Below the pieces are notes generated by a model, which saw nothing but the letters and a program-made list of their open reading frames with translations, was not told the origin of the DNA and did no database searches. This document shows, one piece after another, positions 7,938 to 15,563 of a DNA stretch of 64,000 bases. Origin of the DNA: Chitinophagaceae bacterium UBA4857. GTDB taxonomy: Bacteria; Bacteroidota; Bacteroidia; Chitinophagales; Chitinophagaceae. The stretch's first letter is position 1, and each line of letters starts with the position of its first letter. A program made the translations under genes and the position numbers. Where the stretch lies: contig DHEF01000002.1 of assembly GCA_002399735.1 (NCBI GenBank), positions 15,978 through 79,977 on the forward strand, written 5' to 3'.

Positions 7938-9869
7938 ATGGGCAAGCAAAAAACTTCATTGGATTTGATTGATAGTTTTGAAAAAATTCCGGTGCGTATT
8001 TACCCTGATTTGTACGAGGGTTCTAAAGCTGTAGCACAACAGATTGCTGCACTGATAAAAGACAAACAAAAGAAAAAGCAAAACTGTGTATTGGGTTTGG
8101 CTACAGGATCAACGCCTAAGGCTTTGTATGCCGAGCTGGTGCGCATGCACAAGGAAGAGAAGCTGAGTTTTAAAAATGTTATCAGTTTTAATTTGGATGA
8201 ATATTATCCGATTGGAAAAACGGAGCGCCAGAGTTATAATAATTTTATGCGCTATAACCTGTTTGATCATGTGGATATAAACCCTAAAAATATTCATATA
8301 CCGGATGGTGAAGTAGCGAAAGAAGATATTAAGGCACAAGCGGCTGCTTACGAAAAAAAGATTGCTGCTGCAGGCGGTATTGATCTACAAGTATTGGGTA
8401 TTGGTAAAAACGGACATATTGGTTTTAATGAACCGGGCTCCAGTGTGTTTTCTAAAACACGATTAATTGCATTGGATAACTCTACCCGTATTGCGAATGC
8501 TTATGAATTTAACAGCATTGCATTGGTACCACGTTTGGCTATTACCATGGGTATTAGCAATATTTTACAGGCAAAGCAAATTGTATTATTAGCATGGGGA
8601 GGATCTAAAGCAAAAGTTATTCAGCAGGCAGTTGAGGAAGATGTTACAGAACGTATTCCGGCATCGCTGTTGCAAAATCATGATGATGTTACTTTTGTTA
8701 TTGATGAATCCGCAGCGGTTGAACTTACCAGAAATAAATCGCCGTGGTTAACGGGTGATTGTGACTGGACAGATTATAACATTAAAAAAGCCGTTATACA
8801 CATGGCTTTACAATCTAAAAAAACATTGTTAAGCTTAACCAATGCTGATTATATGCAACATGGTTTAAGCGACTTACTGATTGAAAAAGGTGATGCGCAT
8901 GATATTAACTTACAAGTGTATTACATGTTGCGTGATTCCATTACAGGATGGCCCGGTGGCAAACCCAATTTTACGTTACCTACGCATCCTGAAAGAAGCG
9001 AGCCCGCTAAGAAAAAAGTAATTATTTTTTCACCACATCCGGATGATGATATAATTAGCATGGGCGGCACCTTTCAACGTTTGCATGACCAGGGGCATGA
9101 TGTGCATGTAGGTTACCAAACCTCGGGTAATATTGCGGTTACAGATGAGTTTGTTACAAGGTTTATGGATTTTGCCGTGGGTTTTGAAAAAATTGCCGGT
9201 ATTGATACTACAAAATCGGAGAAGATATTAAAAGATGCCCGCAAGTTTGTGGCGAGTAAAAAAACTTCGCTTGATGTGGATACACCAAAAGTAAGGGCTT
9301 TAAAAGGTTTAATTCGCCGAGGTGAGGCCAGTGCTACCTGTCGTTATGTAGGTATACCCGATAGTAATATTCATTTCATGAACCTGCCTTTTTATGAAAC
9401 GGGTACGATTGAAAAAAATCCGATGTCGAAGAAAGATGTGGATATAACTAAAAAATTATTACGTGACATAAAACCACAGCAGGTGTATTGTGCCGGTGAC
9501 TTTGCTGATCCGCATGGTACACACCTGGTTTGCTTTAATGTAGTGCTTGCAGCGTTAAAAGAAATTAAAGCCGAAGGTGATGAGTGGATTAACGATTGTT
9601 GGTTATGGTTGTACAAAGGCGCCTGGCAGGAGTGGAAGATTGAAGAGATTGAAATGGCCATACCGATGAGCCCGGACCAGGTGATGAAAAAACGCTTTGG
9701 TATTTTTATTCACCAGTCGCAAAAAGATGCCGTGCCTTTTCAGGGAAGCGATAACCGTGAGTTCTGGCAACGTGCCGAAGAACGGAATGCCGCTACTGCA
9801 AAAATTTATGCCGACCTGGGTTTAACCCACTATGCAGCCATGGAAGCATTTGTAAGATGGCAGTATTAA
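7938..9869 (+). CDS. nagB: glucosamine-6-phosphate deaminase (NagB) fused to PIG-L/LmbE-type deacetylase
   Basis: 643 residues, cytosolic. Residues about 15-270 are a NagB isomerase/deaminase domain: GLATGSTPKALY (residues 53-64), FNLDEYYP with catalytic-type D87, and GIGKNGHIGFNEPGS with H160. It converts glucosamine-6-phosphate to fructose-6-phosphate and ammonia. Residues about 350-560 are a PIG-L/LmbE domain, whose zinc motif HPDDD starts at H367. PIG-L enzymes deacetylate N-acetylglucosaminyl groups, so the fusion could perform deacetylation and deamination in one chain. This is inferred: the C-terminal substrate is not known. Similar long NagB proteins are, to my knowledge, common in Bacteroidota. 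A bidirectional terminator follows at 9897-9933. Confidence 0.92.
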   Translation: MGKQKTSLDLIDSFEKIPVRIYPDLYEGSKAVAQQIAALIKDKQKKKQNCVLGLATGSTPKALYAELVRMHKEEKLSFKNVISFNLDEYYPIGKTERQSYNNFMRYNLFDHVDINPKNIHIPDGEVAKEDIKAQAAAYEKKIAAAGGIDLQVLGIGKNGHIGFNEPGSSVFSKTRLIALDNSTRIANAYEFNSIALVPRLAITMGISNILQAKQIVLLAWGGSKAKVIQQAVEEDVTERIPASLLQNHDDVTFVIDESAAVELTRNKSPWLTGDCDWTDYNIKKAVIHMALQSKKTLLSLTNADYMQHGLSDLLIEKGDAHDINLQVYYMLRDSITGWPGGKPNFTLPTHPERSEPAKKKVIIFSPHPDDDIISMGGTFQRLHDQGHDVHVGYQTSGNIAVTDEFVTRFMDFAVGFEKIAGIDTTKSEKILKDARKFVASKKTSLDVDTPKVRALKGLIRRGEASATCRYVGIPDSNIHFMNLPFYETGTIEKNPMSKKDVDITKKLLRDIKPQQVYCAGDFADPHGTHLVCFNVVLAALKEIKAEGDEWINDCWLWLYKGAWQEWKIEEIEMAIPMSPDQVMKKRFGIFIHQSQKDAVPFQGSDNREFWQRAEERNAATAKIYADLGLTHYAAMEAFVRWQY

Positions 9870-9896
9870 AAATTATAAAGTAAAAATTTAAAAGTA

Positions 9897-9933
9897 AAAA
9901 GGGTAGTCACTTTAATGGTGACTGCCCTTTTTT
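9897..9933. terminator. bidirectional intrinsic terminator between convergent genes
   Basis: GGGTAGTCAC (9901-9910) pairs with GTGACTGCCC (9918-9927) with one G-T wobble and a 7-base loop. A-tracts to the left and T-tracts to the right give a U-run on either strand. It lies between the stop of the NagB fusion (9869) and the stop of the convergent acetyltransferase gene (9953), so it can serve both. Confidence 0.85.
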
Positions 9934-9952
9934 AATTTTGCCTTTTGAATTT

Positions 9953-10240
9953 TTACTTTCTCAAAACATCCTGCCACTCAGTCTTTTTCTTCAGCACGGC
10001 ATGTGCAAAAGGGCAAAGCGGGGTTATTTTAATATTGTTTTCACGGGCAAATTCTACTGCGGCATGTACCAGTTGCTGGCCAACATTTTGCCCTCTTAGC
10101 TTATCATCTACCTCGGTGTGGTCAATAATCATGTGGTTCTCAGCAGGTTTGGTATAGGTCATTTCTGCCAGTCTTTCACCATCAATTTTAACAATAAATG
10201 CACCTTTGTTGCCGGTGTGTATATGTTGTATATCCATCAT
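9953..10240 (-). CDS. small GNAT-family N-acetyltransferase-like protein
   Basis: 95 residues from the ATG at 10240 (another ATG follows immediately at 10237). A GTG at 10267 would add nine residues and is less likely. The sequence fits the short YjdJ/Gtn10-type GNAT fold: AEMTYTKPAENHMIIDHTEVDDKLRGQNVGQQLVHAAVEFARENN, where RGQNVGQQL is the acetyl-CoA-binding motif A, then ITPLCPFAHAVLKK. About 90-100 residues is normal for this subfamily. The acetyl acceptor is unknown. It is divergent from the trp operon leader. Confidence 0.85.
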   Translation of the reverse strand: MMDIQHIHTGNKGAFIVKIDGERLAEMTYTKPAENHMIIDHTEVDDKLRGQNVGQQLVHAAVEFARENNIKITPLCPFAHAVLKKKTEWQDVLRK

Positions 10241-10279
10241 AATGTGTTTAAGTACTAAAAGTAACACTCCTAATAAAAA

Positions 10280-10311
10280 TTTGTTGAATTAAATTTTCTG
10301 TACCATATTTG
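10280..10311 (+). promoter_or_regulatory. candidate Bacteroidota-type promoter of the trp operon
   Basis: TTTG at 10280-10283 and CATATTTG at 10304-10311 are separated by 20 bases. This matches the Bacteroidota sigma pattern TTTG...TAnnTTTG with one mismatch in the -7 box. Transcription would begin within a few bases of the leader-peptide ATG at 10319, giving an almost leaderless transcript. This is inferred from consensus only. Confidence 0.5.
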
Positions 10312-10318
10312 CGCCAGT

Positions 10319-10378
10319 ATGAAACAGACAGCAAAATTATTTTGGTGGTGGCAGTACAACTCTTCAGGGGTATTGTAA
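10319..10378 (+). CDS. trpL: trp operon leader peptide (three consecutive Trp codons)
   Basis: A 19-codon ORF encoding MKQTAKLFWWWQYNSSGVL. It carries three tandem TGG codons at 10343-10351, far above chance for a short upstream ORF. It lies between a candidate promoter and a terminator, 77 bases before trpE. This is the classic layout of a ribosome-mediated attenuator: when charged tRNA-Trp is scarce the ribosome stalls on WWW, and the downstream terminator does not form. A run GGGG at 10367-10370, at the end of the ORF, can pair with CCCC of the terminator stem to make an antiterminator. Confidence 0.88.
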   Translation: MKQTAKLFWWWQYNSSGVL

Positions 10379-10384
10379 TGTCAT

Positions 10385-10438
10385 TGCTTTAACTATAAAG
10401 CATTATACAGGCCCCGATATATTATCGGGGCTTTTTTT
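10385..10438 (+). terminator. trp attenuator: hairpin plus intrinsic terminator
   Basis: The terminator is GCCCCGAT (10411-10418), a 5-base loop, ATCGGGGC (10424-10431), then seven T (10432-10438). It sits only 17 bases before the trpE ATG. An upstream hairpin, TGCTTTA (10385-10391) with TAAAGCA (10396-10402), lies between the leader peptide and the terminator. The competing structure pairs UC(A)GGGG at 10364-10370 with CCCCGA at 10412-10417. The structures were read by eye, not folded computationally. Confidence 0.85.
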
Positions 10439-10455
10439 GTATCTAATTGTAAAAA

Positions 10456-11874
10456 ATGAAAAAAATAAATCTACATACAACCGTAAAACAATTATTGGCC
10501 GATGTGTACACACCGGTTGGTATTTACCTGCGTTTACGGGACAGGTTTCGCGATACTATTTTATTGGAAAGTACCGATAGCCATGTTGCCGAAAACAGTT
10601 ACTCTTTTATTGGCGTTAATGCCATTGCCGGTATGGAAATAAGTAATACTCAACAAGCCGAATTTAAATTACCCGGCCAGCAACCGGAGCAAATAACCTT
10701 GAAAGCTGCAGGTGAAGTGCCGCAGCTCATCTGGAGTTTTATGAACAGGTTTGGTATAGCTGCTAACCAACAAAAGGAAGCAAAGTTTGCGCAAGGCTTA
10801 TATGGGTATAGTACTTATGATGCGGTGCAGTTTTTTGATACTATTACCTTTAACAATAAACAGGATACCAGTAACGCTGTGCCTTTAATGCGTTATCGTT
10901 TGTACCAGTACGTTATTGCATTCAATCATTTTAAGGACGAACTTTTTATTCTGGAAAATCATGTAACTGGTATAAAAAGTGAGCCGGAGCTCATTGAAAG
11001 TTTAATAAGAGGCAAAGATATACCGGTTTATCCTTTCCAGATTTCCGGTGACGAAACCTCGAATATTACCGATGATACTTACCGTAGTATGGTAACAAAA
11101 GGTATACAGGCTTGTCAGCGTGGTGATGTATTTCAGATTGTTTTAAGCCGTCGTTTTCATCAGAATTTTAAAGGTGATGAGTTTAATGTGTACAGAGCAT
11201 TGCGCAGTGTAAACCCTTCTCCCTATCTTTTCTTTTTCGACTATGGCGATTATAAACTCATGGGTTCATCACCGGAGTCGCAATTAATTATACAGGAGAA
11301 TAAAGCGGTGGTACACCCCATTGCCGGCACCGCCAAACGTACAGGTGATGTAGAAACTGATAAAGCAGCTATTGAACAATTATTGCAGGATGCAAAAGAA
11401 AATGCCGAGCATGTAATGTTGGTTGATCTGGCTCGTAATGATTTAAGCCGTATTTGCGATGAAGTACAGGTGGCACATTATCGTGAAGTTCACCAATACT
11501 CTCATGTTATACATTTGGTTAGCGAGGTGGTGGCTACTGTGCGTGAAAATCATAACCCGTATGAACTAATGGCTAAAACTTTTCCTGCCGGTACATTAAG
11601 CGGCGCACCAAAATTCAAGGCCATGCAATTAATTGATGCTTTGGAGCCAACCAGCCGTAGCTACTATGGCGGTGCTATTGGTTTTATTGGGTTTAATGGT
11701 AATTGTAATCATGCTATTATGATTCGTTCTTTGTTGAGTAAGAATAACACTTTGTTTTACCAGGCCGGTGCCGGTGTGGTAGTAGCCAGCAAACCCGAAA
11801 ACGAATTACAAGAAGTGAATAATAAACTGGGCGCATTAAAAAAAGCCATACAGTTAGCAGAAAGGATAGTGTAA
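10456..11874 (+). CDS. trpE: anthranilate synthase component I
   Basis: 472 residues. It converts chorismate to anthranilate with ammonia delivered by TrpG, the first step of tryptophan synthesis. The tryptophan feedback site motif LLES is at residues 36-39. The chorismate-binding C-terminal half has HPIAGTAKRTG, EHVMLVDLARNDL and GTLSGAPKFKAMQLID. The length is usual for the family. It is the first structural gene behind the leader-peptide attenuator. A 188-base gap containing a dispersed repeat separates it from trpG. Confidence 0.97.
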   Translation: MKKINLHTTVKQLLADVYTPVGIYLRLRDRFRDTILLESTDSHVAENSYSFIGVNAIAGMEISNTQQAEFKLPGQQPEQITLKAAGEVPQLIWSFMNRFGIAANQQKEAKFAQGLYGYSTYDAVQFFDTITFNNKQDTSNAVPLMRYRLYQYVIAFNHFKDELFILENHVTGIKSEPELIESLIRGKDIPVYPFQISGDETSNITDDTYRSMVTKGIQACQRGDVFQIVLSRRFHQNFKGDEFNVYRALRSVNPSPYLFFFDYGDYKLMGSSPESQLIIQENKAVVHPIAGTAKRTGDVETDKAAIEQLLQDAKENAEHVMLVDLARNDLSRICDEVQVAHYREVHQYSHVIHLVSEVVATVRENHNPYELMAKTFPAGTLSGAPKFKAMQLIDALEPTSRSYYGGAIGFIGFNGNCNHAIMIRSLLSKNNTLFYQAGAGVVVASKPENELQEVNNKLGALKKAIQLAERIV

Positions 11875-11883
11875 GATTTATGT

Positions 11884-11961
11884 TACCGGCTGCATTGCTA
11901 CTAGCATCGTCTGTTGCGTCGCACTCTTGTACGTTCTGTAATTCTATTCAGCATTATGCAA
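11884..11961 (+). repeat. short-form dispersed repeat between trpE and trpG
   Basis: Reads taccggctgcattgctacta, then gcatcgtctgttgcgtcgca, ctcttgtacgttctgtaatt and ctattcagcattatgca. It shares both ends with the long repeat at 4151-4275, but the central hairpin segment is replaced by a short gcgtcgcactcttgtac stretch. It lies inside the predicted trp operon. Confidence 0.65.
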
Positions 11962-12062
11962 CAAGCAAAACTGATTGCCAAAAAACATGAATGTGAAAAA
12001 GGAAGTTTTACAGACTGGATAACGCATTACTATTAACAATAAACTATTAACTATTTACAAAA

Positions 12063-12629
12063 ATGAAAATATTAGTTTTTGATAATTACGATTCCTTCAC
12101 ATATAACCTGGTGCACCTGGTTGAAAAAATTATACATGGCCGTGTGGATGTTTTTCGCAATGATGAAATACCATTGGAAAAAGTAAAAGAGTATGATAAG
12201 ATTATTTTATCACCTGGTCCGGGTATTCCGGAAGAAGCTGGTTTGTTATTACCGCTGATTAAAGAATATGCAGCCAGCAAATCTATACTGGGTGTGTGTT
12301 TAGGTCATCAGGCAATAGGTGAGGCATTTGGCGGCAAGCTGGTAAATCTTTCTACGGTGTATCATGGAGTGGCCATGCCTTGTACATTTATTAAACAAAC
12401 TAAACTGTTTGCTACCTTGCCGGAAACCATTGATGTGGGCCGTTACCACAGTTGGGTGGTTAGTGAAGAAGGTTTCCCTGATATGTTGGAAGTGACTGCT
12501 AGAGATGCAAACAATTATATTATGGCCTTACAACATAAAAATCTGGATGTGCAGGGTGTGCAGTTTCATCCGGAAAGTGTGTTGACTCCATTAGGTGAAA
12601 CGATTGTACGGAATTGGATTGAGCGATAG
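12063..12629 (+). CDS. trpG: anthranilate synthase component II (glutamine amidotransferase)
   Basis: 188 residues, a class I glutamine amidotransferase domain. The nucleophile is C79 in LGVCLGHQAIGEAFGG. The oxyanion motif SPGPGIPEEAG is at residues 50-60, and the His-Glu of QFHPESV lies near the C-terminus. It supplies ammonia to TrpE. PabA/TrpG dual use is possible because no separate pabA is seen here. The gene is normal in length. Confidence 0.95.
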   Translation: MKILVFDNYDSFTYNLVHLVEKIIHGRVDVFRNDEIPLEKVKEYDKIILSPGPGIPEEAGLLLPLIKEYAASKSILGVCLGHQAIGEAFGGKLVNLSTVYHGVAMPCTFIKQTKLFATLPETIDVGRYHSWVVSEEGFPDMLEVTARDANNYIMALQHKNLDVQGVQFHPESVLTPLGETIVRNWIER

Positions 12630-13057
12630 TTGATAGTTAATGGTTCATAGTTCATAGGAAGAAGTTAATAGTTAATCGTTATTTGTTAATAGGAGAATCC
12701 GTAGAGACGCAATGCTTGCGTCTCGATGATAAGGGAGAGAATAGTTAATGATAAATAGTGAAATTGGTAGAGACGTAATGCTTGCGTCTCTATTAGGAAT
12801 TTTGCATAATGCTGAATAGAATTACCGAACGATGCAGTGAGTGACACAACAGAGAACAATTTGAAAATTAGATAATTTGAAAATAAGCTAATGGGTTTTT
12901 CAGATAAAGTAAGAAACTTACATAATGGTGAGTAGAATTACTGGACGTACAAGAGTGCGACGCAACAGACGATGATAGTAGCAATGCCCGCCCGGCCAAT
13001 AAATAAAAAAAAAGGTCTTTCGGACGGGCAGTTGATAAACAAAGAAAAAAACTGAAA
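12630..13057. repeat. repeat-filled gap between trpG and trpD
   Basis: No gene is visible. The 428 bases hold two gagacgc hairpins: GAGACGCAA-tgc-TTGCGTCTC at 12704-12724 and an 11-bp-stem version at 12768-12792. They also hold two reversed short repeats (about 12801-12852 and 12918-12986), low-complexity gttaatagtt tracts, and an imperfect inverted repeat TGCCCG/CGGGCA (12985-12990 with 13025-13030). I see no clear terminator or promoter, so co-transcription across the gap is uncertain. Confidence 0.7.
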
Positions 13058-14050
13058 ATGAAAAAGTTATTACAGTTATTATTTGAACATAAAACACTGG
13101 ACAGGGAAGGTGCTAAACAAGCGCTGATGAATATTGGCAAGGGTGTGTATAACGAGCATGAAGTAACTGCTTTTATGACGGTGTATTTAATGCGTAGTAT
13201 TACCATTGAAGAGTTACAGGGCTTTCAGGATGCGTTGCTGGAACTATGTGTGCCGGTTGATATGAATGGGATGGAAGTAATTGATATTGTAGGTACCGGT
13301 GGGGATGGTAAAAATACATTTAATATATCCACACTTAGTTGTTTTATTGTAGCAGGTGCCGGACAAAAAGTGGTGAAACATGGTAATTATGGTGCCTCAT
13401 CGGTTAGTGGCGCATCCAATGTAATGGAACAATTGGGTTATAAGTTTAAAAATAATAACAGTGCCTTGCAACAGGAAGTGCAAGGTACAAATATTTGTTT
13501 TTTACATGCCCCTATGTTTCATCCGGCATTAAAAGCAGTTGGGCCCATTAGAAAAAACCTGGCCATGCGTACTTTTTTTAATATGCTGGGTCCGATGGTA
13601 AACCCCGCGGGGCCTGCTTTTCAACTGGTAGGGGTGTATAATTTAGAAATGGCCCGTATTTATAATTACCTGTTACAATTATCGGGTAAGCCATTTACAA
13701 TTATTCATAGTTTGGATGGGTATGACGAAATATCGTTAACCAGTGATACAAAAGTGATTACTCAACATGGTGAAAAAATAATGACCCCATGGCAGTTGGG
13801 TAAGCGTATGGTTGACCCGGTTGATATTTATGGGGGCAATACGGTAGAAGAAGCTGCCGGGATTTTTAAAACAATTATATCGGGCAACGGTACCTGGGCA
13901 CAGAATGCGGTGGTATTGGCTAATGCAGCCATGGCATTGCATTGTACCGGAGTATACAATAGTTATGAAGATGCTTATCTTGCGGCGGTGGAAAGTCTGG
14001 AAAGCGGAAAGGCCAATGAATGTTTACAAAAATTAATTGCATTACAATGA
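13058..14050 (+). CDS. trpD: anthranilate phosphoribosyltransferase
   Basis: 330 residues. It transfers phosphoribose from PRPP to anthranilate. Glycosyltransferase family 3 signatures: VDIVGTGGDGKNTFNIST (phosphate-binding loop, about residues 70-87), KHGNYGASSVSGASNVMEQLG, and HAPMFHPALKAVGPIRKNLAMRTFFNMLGPMVNPA. Its TGA stop overlaps the trpC ATG in the string ATGA, so the two are translationally coupled. Confidence 0.96.
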   Translation: MKKLLQLLFEHKTLDREGAKQALMNIGKGVYNEHEVTAFMTVYLMRSITIEELQGFQDALLELCVPVDMNGMEVIDIVGTGGDGKNTFNISTLSCFIVAGAGQKVVKHGNYGASSVSGASNVMEQLGYKFKNNNSALQQEVQGTNICFLHAPMFHPALKAVGPIRKNLAMRTFFNMLGPMVNPAGPAFQLVGVYNLEMARIYNYLLQLSGKPFTIIHSLDGYDEISLTSDTKVITQHGEKIMTPWQLGKRMVDPVDIYGGNTVEEAAGIFKTIISGNGTWAQNAVVLANAAMALHCTGVYNSYEDAYLAAVESLESGKANECLQKLIALQ

Positions 14051-14850
14051 GTACGATTTTAGATACAATTATAGCGAACAAACGGAAAGAGGTTGAAAAA
14101 TTTAAACCACTTAGTCCTGTTGAAAGGTTTGAGAAAGAAGGTTTCTTCTGGAATTTCACGGTACGATCTTTAAAACAAAGTTTATTAAAAGAAGGCAGTA
14201 CCGGAATTATTGCCGAGTTTAAACGAAAAAGTCCCAGTAAAGGTTGGTTTAAAGATAAAGAACTGGAAGCGGAAACCGTTGTAGTGCCTTATGATAAATT
14301 AGGAGCTGCAGGTATATCGGTATTAACGGATACATATTTTTTTGGTGGTGATTTGGATGATTTAATTCAAACGAAAATAATAACGGATACACCTATTTTG
14401 CGTAAAGATTTTATTATAGACCCGTGGCAGATTGCAGAAGCAAAGGCTTTTGGGGCCGATGTAATTTTATTAATTGCGGCTTGTTTAACACCGCAAGAAG
14501 TAAAAGATTTGGCGGCTTATACTAAACAATTAGGATTGGAAGTATTATTGGAGATTCATGATGAAGCCGAATTAGGACATATTTGTGATGAGGTGGATTT
14601 GGTGGGTATTAACAACAGAAATTTGAAAACTTTTGAGGTTAATATTGAACACTCTATGCAATTAATAAAAAAAATACCTGCTGATAAGGTAGTAATTGCA
14701 GAAAGTGGAATAAGTAATGTAGAAACTATTGTAACTTTAATGCGTGAGGGGTTTAAAGGTTTCCTGATTGGAGAAACTTTTATGAAAGAACCTAATCCCG
14801 CGATTGCTTTTGCCAATTTTGTAAAACAATTAAACATAGCAAAAGCATGA
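14047..14850 (+). CDS. trpC: indole-3-glycerol-phosphate synthase
   Basis: 267 residues from the ATG at 14047, which overlaps the trpD stop by four bases. An in-frame upstream start lies inside trpD and is rejected. It is a TIM-barrel enzyme with N-terminal ILDTIIANKRKEVEKFK, IIAEFKRKSPSKGWF (catalytic lysine region), GISVLTDTYFFGG, PILRKDFIIDPWQI and GINNRNLKTFEV. It catalyses ring closure of CdRP to indole-glycerol phosphate. It overlaps trpF at ATGA. Confidence 0.96.
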   Translation: MSTILDTIIANKRKEVEKFKPLSPVERFEKEGFFWNFTVRSLKQSLLKEGSTGIIAEFKRKSPSKGWFKDKELEAETVVVPYDKLGAAGISVLTDTYFFGGDLDDLIQTKIITDTPILRKDFIIDPWQIAEAKAFGADVILLIAACLTPQEVKDLAAYTKQLGLEVLLEIHDEAELGHICDEVDLVGINNRNLKTFEVNIEHSMQLIKKIPADKVVIAESGISNVETIVTLMREGFKGFLIGETFMKEPNPAIAFANFVKQLNIAKA

Positions 14851-15482
14851 GAATTAAAGTCTGCGGAATGACTTTGCCTGAGCAAGTAAATGCCCTGTCT
14901 GAAATGGGGGTTGATTTTGCAGGATTTATTTTTTATCCCAAATCGCCCCGGTACATAGGCGATAAACTACCTCCTGAGAAGTTTAAAAAAATGGGCGGCA
15001 ATATAGCCAAAGTTGGAGTGTTTGTGAATAAGCCTTACGATGACTTATTGAAAACGGTAGAGGATTATCGTTTGGATATGGTACAATTGCACGGGGATGA
15101 GTCGCCAAGGTTTTGTGAGCAGGTGGCTAATTACGTTACGGTGATTAAAGCATTCCGTTTAGCCGATGATGACCCTATTGACTGGATGGCCAGACCCTTT
15201 AGCGAAGCCAGTGATATGTATTTATTTGATACTTTAGGTTCGGGTTATGGTGGTACTGGTAAAAAATTTGATTGGAATGTGTTGCAGCAAAATGCTATTG
15301 ATAAGCTATATTTTTTGAGTGGGGGTATAGAGGCGGGTGACGAAAACAGTATTAAAGAATTTGCGGCAACCCCGGCTGCAAAAAAGCTTTTTTCATTGGA
15401 CATAAATAGTAAATTTGAAGTAAGCCCCGGTGTGAAAGATATTGCAAAGGTTGAGCAGTTTGTTAATGCAATAAAACAATAA
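14847..15482 (+). CDS. trpF: phosphoribosylanthranilate isomerase
   Basis: 211 residues. It catalyses the Amadori rearrangement between the TrpD and TrpC steps. Motifs: N-terminal IKVCGMT with the catalytic Cys, GFIFYPKSPRYI, VGVFVNKP, VQLHGDESP, and LFDTLGSGYGGTGKKFDW with the catalytic Asp. It is the last trp gene here. The next gene is a sensor kinase 81 bases on; trpB and trpA do not follow. Confidence 0.96.
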   Translation: MRIKVCGMTLPEQVNALSEMGVDFAGFIFYPKSPRYIGDKLPPEKFKKMGGNIAKVGVFVNKPYDDLLKTVEDYRLDMVQLHGDESPRFCEQVANYVTVIKAFRLADDDPIDWMARPFSEASDMYLFDTLGSGYGGTGKKFDWNVLQQNAIDKLYFLSGGIEAGDENSIKEFAATPAAKKLFSLDINSKFEVSPGVKDIAKVEQFVNAIKQ

Positions 15483-15563
15483 CCTTATTGATAAAAGTTT
15501 AAAAATATGGGTATTACAATAATACGCATGTATTTTTAAGGTTGGTATTTATTAATATTAAGT

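Noticed and set aside
9953..10267. Longer GNAT protein from a GTG at 10267
   Set aside because: The first nine residues are not family-like, and ATGs at 10240/10237 start at the expected position.
931..12986. CRISPR-like repetition of short motifs
   Set aside because: Copies are far apart, of varied length and in both orientations, with no regularly spaced direct repeats or cas genes.
12868..13206. 112-codon minus-strand frame across the trpG-trpD gap and the start of trpD
   Set aside because: It runs through repeats and antisense to the well-supported trpD gene, with a low-complexity product.
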